A stretch of 64,000 nt of DNA from Pseudomonas sp. Bc-h (lineage in GTDB: Bacteria > Pseudomonadota > Gammaproteobacteria > Pseudomonadales > Pseudomonadaceae): contig NZ_MUIN01000007.1 of assembly GCF_002080045.1 (NCBI RefSeq), positions 88,117 through 152,116 on the forward strand. The letters are read 5' to 3'. Position 1 is the first letter of the stretch. Every line of letters starts with the position of its first letter. Below the pieces are notes generated by a model. The model was not told the origin of the DNA. It worked only from the letters and a program-made list of their open reading frames with translations, and made no database searches. Positions 18,328 to 28,300 of the stretch are shown here, in pieces. Both the position numbers and the translations under genes were made by a program.

Positions 18328-18617
18328 CGCGCGGTCAGCCACATACCGAAACCCAACGCCATCAGGCCCCACGCCAAGAGCGGGTGGAACATCACCCGCC
18401 AGGCCAGGGCGCGGGGCTCGAAGCCCACGCCATGCACGAAACCTGCGGCCACGCCCCACATGACCAGCATCAGCAGGCTGTGGGAATAGCGACCGTCGGC
18501 GTCGAGCATCGACGCAGGATGAATCAGCAGCACCAGGCTCAGAGGAATCGCCATCAGCAGGGACAGCGCCCGGCCGATGACGTGCCTGAACGGCGCCACC
18601 CGCGCATCAGTCGTCAC
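18315..18617 (-). CDS. ybgE: Cyd operon protein YbgE
   Basis: About 100 residues with three predicted membrane helices, the usual size of YbgE. Last gene of the cyd operon. A GTG at 18615-18617 lies inside the last codons of cydX, giving MTTDARVAPF; an ATG frame to 18665 would run through cydX and is less likely. YbgE accompanies cydABX in many proteobacteria, with no agreed function. Confidence 0.8.
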   Translation of the reverse strand: MTTDARVAPFRHVIGRALSLLMAIPLSLVLLIHPASMLDADGRYSHSLLMLVMWGVAAGFVHGVGFEPRALAWRVMFHPLLAWGLMALGFGMWLTARQWL

Positions 18618-18723
18618 AGCCGTTCTCCAGCGCATTGGCGTCGGATGACTCCAGCCACAACGCATTGATGATGCCGAAACTGCAGGCCAGCAATACCCCG
18701 AGAATCCAGGCGAAATACCACAT
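18607..18723 (-). CDS. cydX: Cytochrome bd oxidase small subunit CydX
   Basis: 38 residues: MWYFAWILGVLLACSFGIIN then a short polar tail. One membrane helix; the MWYFAW-LG start is the CydX signature. CydX stabilises the haem region of CydAB. AAGGAG lies eight bases before the ATG. It follows cydB by 11 bases and overlaps ybgE. Confidence 0.95.
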   Translation of the reverse strand: MWYFAWILGVLLACSFGIINALWLESSDANALENGCDD

Positions 18724-18734
18724 GTCGTTGCTCC

Positions 18735-19877
18735 TTAATAAAGGCCGTGAGGGTTGTGGTCGATGTGCGCGGTGGTGACCTTGCCCCACATCTTGGCGTA
18801 GCACCACAGCGTGTAGCAGAGGATCAGCGGCACGAAGATCGAGGCCGCGATAAACATGATGAACAGCGTTCTGTGGCTGGACACCGCATCCCACACGGTC
18901 AGGCTCGACGCCGGATCGAGGCTCGACGGCATGACGAACGGGAACAGCGCAAAGCCTGCGGTACACAGCGCGCCGACAATTGCCAGGCTGCTGCCCAGAA
19001 ACGCGGTTCTGCCCTGCCCTGCACTGGCGCCCAACAGCGCCAGCAAACCACCGAAAATCCCCAGCAGCGGCGCGATGACGGTCAAAGGATGCGCGTGGTA
19101 ATTGGCCATCCAGCCGGGGTTGCTCGCAGCAACCGTTTTGCCCAGCGGGTTGAGCGCGGCACCGGCATCGAACGCCGACGTGATCTCCAGCCCTTGAATG
19201 CCACCGAGCAGCAGCCACACGCCAGCGCCGATGAACGACAGCACGAACACCAGCGACAGCCACTGCGCCGCACGCCGTGAACGACGGGCAATCGCACCTT
19301 CTGTGCGCATCATCAGCCAGCTGCCGCCGTGCAAGCCGAGCATGCTCAGGCTGACCACACCGGCCAGCAGGCCGAACGGGCTGAGCAGTTGCCAGAAGTT
19401 GCCGTGATAGCTGGAGCGCAGGGTGTCGTCGAACTGGAACGGCACGCCGAGCAGCAGGTTGCCGAAGGCCACGCCGAACACCAGCGACGGCACCAGCCCG
19501 CCAACGAACAGCCCCCAGTCCCAACTCTGCCGCCAGCGGGTGTTTTCCAGCTTGCTGCGGTAATCAAAGCCCACGGGGCGCACGAACAGGGCGAACAGCA
19601 CCAGCAACAACGCCCAGTACAAGCCGGAGAACGCTGCCGAGTAGACCAGCGGCCAGGCGGCGAACAGCGCGCCCCCGGCGGTGATCAGCCATACCTGGTT
19701 GCCGTCCCAGTGCGGGGCGATGGTGTTGATCACCACCCTTCTTTCGTTGTCGTTGCGCCCGACAAAGGGCATCAGCATCGCCGCGCCCAGGTCGAAGCCA
19801 TCGGTCAGGGCGAAGCCGATCAGCAGCACGCCGACCAGCACCCACCAGATCAGTTTGAGTGTCTCGTAATCGAACAT
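18735..19877 (-). CDS. cydB: Cytochrome bd-type quinol oxidase subunit II
   Basis: 380 residues, eight or nine membrane helices, beginning MFDYETLKLIWWVLVG with GFALTDGFDLGAAM in helix 1, as in E. coli CydB. It pairs with CydA in the inner membrane. GAGGAA precedes the ATG at 19877; the in-frame extension to 19985 overlaps cydA. Ten bases separate it from the cydA stop. Confidence 0.96.
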   Translation of the reverse strand: MFDYETLKLIWWVLVGVLLIGFALTDGFDLGAAMLMPFVGRNDNERRVVINTIAPHWDGNQVWLITAGGALFAAWPLVYSAAFSGLYWALLLVLFALFVRPVGFDYRSKLENTRWRQSWDWGLFVGGLVPSLVFGVAFGNLLLGVPFQFDDTLRSSYHGNFWQLLSPFGLLAGVVSLSMLGLHGGSWLMMRTEGAIARRSRRAAQWLSLVFVLSFIGAGVWLLLGGIQGLEITSAFDAGAALNPLGKTVAASNPGWMANYHAHPLTVIAPLLGIFGGLLALLGASAGQGRTAFLGSSLAIVGALCTAGFALFPFVMPSSLDPASSLTVWDAVSSHRTLFIMFIAASIFVPLILCYTLWCYAKMWGKVTTAHIDHNPHGLY

Positions 19878-19887
19878 CGTGCGTTCC

Positions 19888-21477
19888 TCAGGCCAGCGTC
19901 GGTTGTTGTGCAGCAGGCAGTTCAGCGTCACCGCGTTCGAAGTGGTATCGACCGGTGTGCAGGCTGCTCGGGCCGAGGCGCGCAAACTTGATCATCAGGT
20001 ACATCTCGATGATCAGCAGCACGGTGTAGAAGCCCACCAGCGCCAGAATCGAGCCCAGTACATCGCCGGAAGACAGCGTCGAGGCGGACAGATGCACCGG
20101 CAGCACTTCACCAATGGACCAGGGCTGACGGCCATGCTCGGCCACCCACCAGCCGGTCTGGGTGGCGATCCATGGCAACGGCAGGCTGAACAGCGCCCAC
20201 TTGAGCAGCCAGCGCTTGCTCGCTTCGTTCTTGCGCGCCGAAGCCCAGAAGGCACAGGCGAACAACAGCAGCATGAGCACACCGCTGAGGACCATCAGGC
20301 GAAAGGTCCAGAAGATCGACGCCACATGGGGGATGGAATCCAGCGCGGCCTGATGAATCTGCTGCTCGTTGGCGTCGACTACTTTGTCGGTGTACTTCTT
20401 CAACAGCAGGCCGTAGCCCAGGTCCCTCTTCACCTCGTTGAAGGCATTGAGGGTCTGCTCGCTCTTGTCACCGGCGCGCAACTTGCCCAGCAGATCGTAC
20501 GCGACCATGCCGTTGCGGATACGGCCCTGGTGCTCGCTGACCAGGTCCTTGATCCCGGTCACCTGCTTGTCCACCGAGCGGGTGGCGATGATGCCCATCA
20601 CGTAGGGGATCTTCACCGCGTAATCGGTGCGCTGGGTTTCCTGATTCGGCAGGCCGAACAAGGTGAACGCAGCGGGTGCCGGTTCGGTTTCCCATTCGGC
20701 TTCGATGGCGGCGAGCTTGGTTTTCTGTACGTCGCCAATTTCGTAGCCGGACTCATCGCCCAGCACGATCACCGAGAGAATCGAGGCCATGCCGAAGGCA
20801 GCCGCGATGGCAAACGAGCGTCGTGCAAAACCAATATCGCGGCCTTTGAGCAAATACCAACTGGAAATCGCTAGCACGAAGATCGCGCCCGTGACGTAAC
20901 CGCTGGCTACGGTGTGGACGAATTTGACCTGAGCCACCGGGTTGAAAATCAGGTCGCTGAAGCTGGTCAGCTCCATGCGCATCGTGGTGAAGTTGAACTC
21001 GGCGCCGACCGGGTTCTGCATCCAGCCGTTGGCGATGAGAATCCACAGCGCCGACATGTTCGAGCCGATCGCCACCAGCCAGGTGACGGCCAGATGCTGC
21101 ACGCGGGTCAGGCGGTCCCAGCCGAAGAAGAACAGGCCGATGAAGGTCGATTCGAGGAAGAACGCCATCATCCCTTCGATGGCCAGCGGCGCACCGAAGA
21201 TGTCGCCCACGTAATGGCTGTAGTACGCCCAGTTGGTGCCGAACTGGAACTCCATGGTCAAGCCGGTGGTGACGCCCAGGGCGAAGTTGATGCCGAACAG
21301 CTTGCCCCAGAACCTTGTCATGTCCTTGTAGACCTGTTTGCCGGTCATCACGTAGACCGACTCCATGATCGCCAGCAAAAAGGTCATGCCCAGCGTCAAC
21401 GGGACGAACAGAAAGTGGTACAGCGCGGTCATTGCGAACTGCAGTCGAGATAAGTCGACGACTGATTCCGAAATCAT
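19888..21477 (-). CDS. cydA: Cytochrome bd-type quinol oxidase subunit I, long Q-loop
   Basis: 529 residues. His21 (in [11 protein letters not shown]) corresponds to a haem ligand of E. coli CydA, and the GRQPW quinol-site motif is at about 449-453. The long Q-loop ([17 protein letters not shown] and what follows, about 250-390) is of the E. coli type, so this is a true bd oxidase rather than the short-loop cyanide-insensitive CioA. It oxidises quinol and reduces oxygen to water at high affinity. The ATG overlaps the cydP stop by four bases. Confidence 0.96.
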   Translation of the reverse strand: MISESVVDLSRLQFAMTALYHFLFVPLTLGMTFLLAIMESVYVMTGKQVYKDMTRFWGKLFGINFALGVTTGLTMEFQFGTNWAYYSHYVGDIFGAPLAIEGMMAFFLESTFIGLFFFGWDRLTRVQHLAVTWLVAIGSNMSALWILIANGWMQNPVGAEFNFTTMRMELTSFSDLIFNPVAQVKFVHTVASGYVTGAIFVLAISSWYLLKGRDIGFARRSFAIAAAFGMASILSVIVLGDESGYEIGDVQKTKLAAIEAEWETEPAPAAFTLFGLPNQETQRTDYAVKIPYVMGIIATRSVDKQVTGIKDLVSEHQGRIRNGMVAYDLLGKLRAGDKSEQTLNAFNEVKRDLGYGLLLKKYTDKVVDANEQQIHQAALDSIPHVASIFWTFRLMVLSGVLMLLLFACAFWASARKNEASKRWLLKWALFSLPLPWIATQTGWWVAEHGRQPWSIGEVLPVHLSASTLSSGDVLGSILALVGFYTVLLIIEMYLMIKFARLGPSSLHTGRYHFERGDAELPAAQQPTLA

Positions 21478-21671
21478 TTTGGGTTCTTCTCAGAAGGTTC
21501 GGGAGGGGCGCCCAGTACATGCAGGCCAACTTGCACCCCGTCGTCCTTGACCCCGACCGGCGCGTCGAACCAGACGCTGCGGATACCCATCAGCAAGACG
21601 AGTTTGATCACCAGGATCAGACCGATGTCTTTGGCCAGCGGGTGTTTGAGGAAATCGAAAGGACCAGGCAT
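21474..21671 (-). CDS. cydP: Cytochrome oxidase putative small subunit CydP
   Basis: 65 residues with one membrane helix (about 15-34, [18 protein letters not shown]) preceded by HPLAKDI. It is the first gene of the operon and overlaps cydA by ATGA. CydP is a named small accessory protein of some bd oxidases. Together with CydX this operon has two single-helix accessory proteins. Confidence 0.85.
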   Translation of the reverse strand: MPGPFDFLKHPLAKDIGLILVIKLVLLMGIRSVWFDAPVGVKDDGVQVGLHVLGAPPEPSEKNPK

Positions 21672-21725
21672 GTTGAGGACTCATCGGGGTGCAGGGTATT
21701 TTTCCTACAGACCTGTCCGAGACTT

Positions 21726-21739
21726 TTGACCTGGATCAA
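21726..21739. promoter_or_regulatory. Anr/FNR-like box upstream of the cyd operon
   Basis: TTGAC-CTGG-ATCAA matches the FNR/Anr consensus TTGAT-N4-ATCAA with one mismatch. It lies 55 bases before the cydP start, a position suited to activation of the leftward operon under oxygen limitation. Anr is known to control bd-type oxidases in Pseudomonas; its use here is inferred. Confidence 0.75.
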
Positions 21740-22294
21740 GAAAGATGATGAGTAGGATGTGGCGTGTTGACGCAGCGTTTTTATCTTCACCAATGTAGGA
21801 ATTTTCGAGCGGCTGTGAACCTCAATGGGAATTAATGTAGATGGCTGTAAGACTCGGCCGACATTCTCCCTCTCAATGAAAGAACGCTTCTGTAGGAATT
21901 GCCTTTTCGATGCGACAGAAACGACCATAAAACCAGGCTTCCAAACAGCCTTCAAAAGACCGGCCCGGCAAAAACAGTTATTGATCGCCACCCTCGCAGC
22001 GCGGTTTTCAAAGACAAACAAACACCTCAACTTCACATAACTTCCCCGCAATCATTGAGTGCCGCATAGACAACCGGGTTTTCCATGCTGACGTTTTTAC
22101 CGATATTTCCAAGCGCTCACCACTGAAACAATTACCGTCGAGCGATTATTCAAATACTTCGCGTGGACACATTTAGCAAGCACTCCCCCCGCCACTGTTT
22201 TTATTCTTTTGTACTCTTTCATCCATGCCATTCACTTGACGTGCATGTGGCACTTTCCCTTCTACCGGGATCATCCCGAAAGAGCGCTGAATAT
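21740..22294. other. AT-richer gap upstream of the Tc toxin genes
   Basis: This ~550-base stretch is visibly poorer in G+C than its neighbours and holds no convincing gene. A possible weak rightward promoter is TTGACG (22236-22241) with CTTCTA (22259-22264). In-frame codons upstream of the tcA start (from 22163) are not used because they lack a ribosome site. It must contain the start signals of the toxin locus. Confidence 0.5.
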
Positions 22295-25200
22295 ATGACT
22301 GACCACAATCCACTGCTGCGCAACATTCTCACCCCTCTGACATCCTCCTCGGCGTCCGCAAACCACCTTGAACCTCAAGGGCGGACGCTGGACGCAACCC
22401 TGACCAAAGAGGCCGCATTCGAAGCGGCGCTCAAGACACTGGACGTGCGTTCGGTGTTCGACATTATCCGACAGCCCAAGGCGCACTTCTGCGAGCAGTT
22501 TTCCGAACTGTGCGAACACCACCCTGTCTTGAATGAACTCAACCCCGAACTCACTTACGATCATGCAATGTGTTATGCCGTTCAGATCGGTCGTTTGTAC
22601 CGCGACGAACAGGTTTCATCCTCCGACATTGCCAACTCCGGATTTAATACTCCTGACTCTCCCAAGTACCAGGATCTGTTCAATGAGCAGTGGGATGAGT
22701 TCTGCAAAGTAGGCGCCATCGCCGCCATTGATTCGCCTGTCGCCTACCTGCGGTCCCTGTATCGGTTGATTACCGACGTCATCGAGTCGGGTGACGACGG
22801 TAGCCGGCCCAAGATAAAGCTGGACACGCGGCGTCCTGATCTGAAGGACCTGTTGATCGATCAACAATCGACATTCACGCCTTTACCGATGTTGAACATC
22901 GTCAATGACGTTTTGAGCAAAAGCATTGAAAGTTTTCTCGACAAAGATGCCGATCTCGTGGCGCAAGAGATGATGAACAAACGGCATCCATTTCTGTTTC
23001 CCTACCACTTTGCTCATCAACAATGTCAGTTGAGCTTAGGCCAGAGCAAACACCCACTCGGGTCCATCAACTATCGCATCAGCCAACCATTGCCGACCGG
23101 GCGAGACGCAAGGAATGAATACGGACAGCATGCCCACGCAAGCACAATCGCACAGACGTTGCTGGCGGGCTTGAGCCCCGAGCAACAACGGATCGTAACA
23201 GAGCCCACCCCCTTTCCCGACGCTGCGGATGTGCCTCCAGACGTTGAGCGGGCGTTTTTCAAACGACATTATGGTGTGGAGGTTTCACCCGGCCATGAGA
23301 ACCCACTGACAACGCTTGGCACGTTCATGACCCAAACCGGCTCCAGTGCCGAGCAGGTCGAAGCATTACTTGCCACACGCCAATACTCGCCAACACACTC
23401 CCCCAACTGTCTTTCGCCTGATCCCGTACACACCAGAGCAGGCACGACGTCAACACTCCCCTCATCGTCGGATTACGGCGCCTGCTACGTCAACGGTGCC
23501 AATTCGGTAGAGGCGCTGAAACCTGCGACGGCTTCAGAGGACAACTCGCTGAAGCTGGTTGTACAGGTGACCGATGAAGGTACGACGGTTCGCCTGGCCA
23601 ATACCTCGCTGCAACGTTTTGACCGCCTGCAACGCATGATTCGCCTGCAACGCTGGATGAATATCTCTTTCGCCGAACTGGACACTTTGATCGTCGCAGC
23701 GATGCGCGCCGAAGGTGAGGCGAATCTGCAGATGGCCCTGAATGACAACACCCTGCGGACCTTGGGTGTGTTCCGTTATCTCAGCGGCCGCTACGACATA
23801 ACGGCGGAGGAATTCGCCGCGCTGCTGCATGACCTATCACCCTACGCGGACAAGAACCGCATGCCGCTGTTCGACGAAGTGTTCAATAACCCGGTCCTGT
23901 TCGACACGCCCCTGACCCTTGATCAGACTGAATTTGAAACGTCCAGCAGCGCGCCGGAAGATCAAAGGACGGTGTACCAGTTGTGCGCCAGCCTGGGATT
24001 ACAGCCCACGGCAGCCTCTCTCGAACGCGTGGCCCACAACACGCGAACGTATGTCGGAACGCTGCGCCGCTCGTTGGCAACCGTGTCCTCGTTCTACCGC
24101 CAGGCACGCATCGCCCGTCTGTTGAGCCTGACTGCGCAAGACGGCTGGGCAGTGGCAGATGCGTTGGGAAGCGACGCCTACCATCAGGCCTTGGCACGAG
24201 GGACGCTGCGCACTGAAGGCAATGACCCGGATATCCTCGACGTTCTGATGCAGATGGACTGGGCAGTGTCCTGGCTCAAACAAAGCGCAAAAGACATCAC
24301 CACCGTCCGCACGCAAATTGGCCTGGATCCCAGTGCGTTAATCCCGACCCAGGCGCTGGTCGATCGTCTGAATCAACTGCATCATCAGTCGAGCCAGTCA
24401 CGGGTCACCTACCAACACATCCGCGACCTCAACCTGCCCAACAACGCGTCGAATTCAATTGACTGGTTCATTGAAATCAGACGAACGCTCGTCAGTGGCT
24501 CAGGCCTGGTCAACGCACTGCCACTGCAACCGGTCGACGACGTCAGAGCACAACTGGATGAAGCGCTGTTGAGCCTGATCGAGCCCATGGCGCTTGAACC
24601 TGGCGCCAAAACCGAGGCGAGAAACGCACTTTGTCAACTGCTGCTAGGCGCTCATGACGCGCAGGCCGTGCTGATCGAACGGTTGTTGCAGGAACTCGCG
24701 GAGCTGCAAATGGACCAGGCGGCGCTGGTGCTTCACTGGTCAGGACTCTCCACACCTGCACTATTGACGCTGCTCGAGGAGGCGGTGGATGACAATCTCC
24801 TGACCGTCGAGCATTTCGACCCGACACTGCTGAGCGCACTGCAGACCGTCGTCCGTCATGCGCACATTGCCACCGAGCTGGACCTGAGCGAATTGGCGTT
24901 GCGTCTGTTTCTGGTGTCGCCCTCCTGGCTGGGTGCGCCGATGCATGCCCAGACGCCGTCGCTGGCATCGTTGTATCTGCTCGAGCGCTACGCCCACCTG
25001 GTGCATGAAGCCGACGTACCGGACGCCGGGTTGCTCAATTATCTAACGCTTGCCAATGCCCCGGGGGCGGCGCGGCTCGACACCGAGGCCCTCGCCAGCG
25101 AACTCGCGCGGCTGTTGAACTGGAGCAAGAGCGAGCTGCTCACCCATGTGCTTACGCTGCCCGACCACAAAGCGGTCAACCTGGCGCATGTGGACTGGCT

Positions 25201-25336
25201 TTATCGCTGCAAGCAGACCGGCGACGACAGTGGCCTGAGCGCTGCCAGCCTGCAACTCGCCCTCACACTGAACGTGCAAAGCCCGCTTGAGCAATGGCAG
25301 GCCATGGGTAATGCCGCAATGGCGGCCATCCGTTAA
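22295..25336 (+). CDS. Tc toxin TcA component, N-terminal half (TcaA-like)
   Basis: 1013 residues. The N-terminal 220 residues match the Salmonella virulence plasmid A (VRP1) domain of TcA proteins: FDIIRQPKAHFCEQF, IDSPVAYLRSLYRLITD, and KLDTRRPDLKDLLID. RLQRMIRLQRWMNISFAELDTLIVA near 445 is another shared TcA block. The rest is helical shell. TcA forms the pentameric receptor-binding and translocation body of the Tc toxin. The chain ends before the pore and TcB-binding parts, which are in the next gene, so TcA is split as in Photorhabdus tcaA/tcaB. The ribosome site of ATG 22295 is weak. Secreted without a signal peptide. Confidence 0.88.
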   Translation: MTDHNPLLRNILTPLTSSSASANHLEPQGRTLDATLTKEAAFEAALKTLDVRSVFDIIRQPKAHFCEQFSELCEHHPVLNELNPELTYDHAMCYAVQIGRLYRDEQVSSSDIANSGFNTPDSPKYQDLFNEQWDEFCKVGAIAAIDSPVAYLRSLYRLITDVIESGDDGSRPKIKLDTRRPDLKDLLIDQQSTFTPLPMLNIVNDVLSKSIESFLDKDADLVAQEMMNKRHPFLFPYHFAHQQCQLSLGQSKHPLGSINYRISQPLPTGRDARNEYGQHAHASTIAQTLLAGLSPEQQRIVTEPTPFPDAADVPPDVERAFFKRHYGVEVSPGHENPLTTLGTFMTQTGSSAEQVEALLATRQYSPTHSPNCLSPDPVHTRAGTTSTLPSSSDYGACYVNGANSVEALKPATASEDNSLKLVVQVTDEGTTVRLANTSLQRFDRLQRMIRLQRWMNISFAELDTLIVAAMRAEGEANLQMALNDNTLRTLGVFRYLSGRYDITAEEFAALLHDLSPYADKNRMPLFDEVFNNPVLFDTPLTLDQTEFETSSSAPEDQRTVYQLCASLGLQPTAASLERVAHNTRTYVGTLRRSLATVSSFYRQARIARLLSLTAQDGWAVADALGSDAYHQALARGTLRTEGNDPDILDVLMQMDWAVSWLKQSAKDITTVRTQIGLDPSALIPTQALVDRLNQLHHQSSQSRVTYQHIRDLNLPNNASNSIDWFIEIRRTLVSGSGLVNALPLQPVDDVRAQLDEALLSLIEPMALEPGAKTEARNALCQLLLGAHDAQAVLIERLLQELAELQMDQAALVLHWSGLSTPALLTLLEEAVDDNLLTVEHFDPTLLSALQTVVRHAHIATELDLSELALRLFLVSPSWLGAPMHAQTPSLASLYLLERYAHLVHEADVPDAGLLNYLTLANAPGAARLDTEALASELARLLNWSKSELLTHVLTLPDHKAVNLAHVDWLYRCKQTGDDSGLSAASLQLALTLNVQSPLEQWQAMGNAAMAAIR

Positions 25337-25371
25337 TCGACTCATCCCATTTCATGATCTAAGGAAAGAAC

Positions 25372-28300
25372 ATGTTCACAGCCATCGACAGTCAACTCAA
25401 TGAAGCATTACGTGACGCATTGGTTGCTTACTTCCTTGACGAAGTCGTCAAGGGAAGTTCGCAGCTCGAAACCCTGGGGCTGCCAGAAACGATCAAGGAC
25501 GCCAACGATCTCTATCAGTTCCTGCTGCTGGATGTGCAGGTTAGCCAGAAGGTAGAAACCAGTCGTGTCGCATCGGCCATCAGCAGCCTGCAGCAGTACA
25601 TCAATGCCATTTTCATGGGCATGGAGCCGGGGTATGAAAACGAGAGTCTGGAATCCAGCGTGGTCACGCATTGGCGTGAACAACAGGCTCAATATCCGCT
25701 GTGGGCTGCCAGCCAACAACTGGCGTGGTACCCGGAGATTTATATTGACCCTTCGCTACGCCTGAAAAAAACCCCGTATTTCCAGCAACTTGAACAGGAC
25801 ATCAACCAGAACAGGATCAACGTCGATACCGTCCAGGAAGCGGTCAAAAGCTACCTGACCAAGTTCGAGCGAGTGGCCAACTTGCATGTGGTCAACGGTT
25901 ATGTCACCTCCGACAAGTTCGGCGACGGCACTTACTACTTCATCGGCAAAGCGCGGGGTGAAACGGCCTACTACTGGCGCTCCGTTGACATGTCCCAGCG
26001 CAGCTTCAAGGAGGGTGCCGACGGGCCCAGGATGGATAACCCACAGCCGGGGGCCTGGACCACCTGGGAGCAGGCCGACTTGCCGATTTCCGAAAACGCA
26101 TTGGGGGACACCCTGCGCCCGGTGTATTTCAATAACCGGTTGTTCGTCACCTGGCTTGAATACCAGCCCAGTGACAACGCGGCCCTGAGCGTGTCACCCA
26201 GCGCAAACGACACACCGACGGTCGAAAGCACTTCGCTCGTGCGCATGATGATGGTCTATAAGAAATACGACGACAGCTGGAGCGCCCCGAATGCCTGCCT
26301 GACGTGGTACACGAATATCGCGCCGCAGAGTCTGAAAACCATCACTGTGCAGGATACGGCGACCTCGCTGTTCCTTGCCCTGTATGCCGATTACACGCCT
26401 GGGGCGGCCGAGGATGGAAGCGCCGATACGTACGCGCTGCTGAAGACCTCGAGTATGGACAGAAACTTCAATCTGACTGAGTTGTTCCCCGCCAGCGGGG
26501 AAGTACCAGAGAGTGATCCCGGGGCTGTCACAAAAGAAATCCATGTACTTAAACTGGGTCGGCTGTTTGCGCATATAAACCCGCAGCGCTTGCAGTTCAG
26601 AGTGCCGCCTCTGGACATCAGGTTAAAATCGGTCGAAAGTTTTAGTCCATTCCCCACGTCCGATGAATGGAATATCGATCAATTACAGGGTTGTGTTGCC
26701 GAAGCGCTGGAAAGCGACGTCATTTACGACCAGGAAAACGCCACGCTTGAGTTCCACTCGAAACTGAGCCGCTCGCCTGAAGACTTCACCACCCGCCTCG
26801 ACATTTCAACGTGGGCCCCACTGGGCAGAGAAGGCCTGGTTTTAAAGTTTGTGTTCGACCAGGACGACCCCAGCCCCACACATATGAAGCTACTCTCCGG
26901 GTCCACCATCGAAGGGAACTCGGGATGGAGGCAAGAGGACGCCTCGATCGACGCCTACAGTTTCAAACAAACCGACGGTGTTGCCAGTCCTTACCTTTTG
27001 TGCGACTCGCCACTTACCGAGCGATTTACGGTTGTGGGAACGGGAAGAGGTCCTTTTCCCATTCACGACAAATATGTGAACAGAGCTGCCGTCCGCGAAA
27101 TATTGAAATCGTCGTCCCTCTCCGGAACCTCAGTATTAACGCGTTATACAAAAGGGGTAGAAATAAGTTCGACCACCGGGCGGCTCAACCATCACGACCG
27201 AGCCGGCCAGACCGACTTCCAGCATCACATTGCTCGTCCGACCTCAATACGCTCCAAAGAAGCCGTATGGCCACAGGCCTATTCCCAAAACCGCGTATCC
27301 CTTGGCTCGGCATCGGAGCGGGGTGACCTGCTCCCTCCTGACACCCTCGTACTAAAACTACCCATCAACGAGGAAACCTTGCGGCCGGATTGGGGCGTCA
27401 CTTGGCCACCGGTCGAGCAGGACGGCCGGTTCATTCCATTCATGCACGGGATTACCGTAAGGAAAGGCAGAACCCTCGTCGGTCACGCAATCAAAGGTGT
27501 GCTGGTAGAGCTCCAACATTTACCGCTGACCTCCAAAACGCTGATCGCCCCAAAAATCAATACCCGCCACAGCGAAACACTGGGCACTGCCGAGTTCATC
27601 GATTTCGAAGGGACGGACATTGGCTACAGCGACGGATCGGACACCGAGAAGCGCTCTCCCCTGCGCATGAACACGCTGTTTGCCCGTGAGTTGACGCAGA
27701 AGGTCGATGTAGCGCTGGAGTATCTGCTGACCTGGGAAACCCAGGGTCTACCGGAGCCGCCCATGAACGACAGTGGCGATGGAAAATCAGCCACGATGGA
27801 CTTTCACGGTGCAAACGGCCAGTACTTCTGGGAGCTGTTTCTGCATATGCCGTTCCTGATCGGCCATCGGCTGAATCTGGAACACGACTTCGCACAAGCC
27901 GAGCGCTGGTACAACTTCATCTTCGACCCAAGCCGCAAAGCCGACTCCGCGACGGGGCGTCCGGCCTTCTGGAATGTGCGACCGCTGGTGGCGGACCAGA
28001 CCAGTCCGGGTTACGCCACTTCTGCAGCTACCGATCCTGACGGCATCGCCATGAGTCACCCGATTCGTTATCAGAAAGCCATTTACCGGCATTACCTGCA
28101 GAACCTGGTCGACCAGGGCGACGCAGCGTATCGACAGCTGACCCCGGACAGTCTGAATGAGGCCAAACTGTGGTACGTGCGCGTGTTGGAAATGCTTGGG
28201 AACCGACCGGATGTCAGGTTGATCGATCACTGGACGCCCATTACCTTGCAGGAGCTGACTTCAGCGCCAAACCCCCATCTACGAAGCTTCGAGCTGCAAC

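Noticed and set aside
19888..21477. CydA as cyanide-insensitive oxidase CioA
   Set aside because: The long E. coli-type Q-loop and the presence of cydX, cydP and ybgE favour a standard bd oxidase.
22245..22262. Sigma-54 promoter (TGGCAC) upstream of the Tc genes
   Set aside because: The required GC at -12 is not at the right distance.
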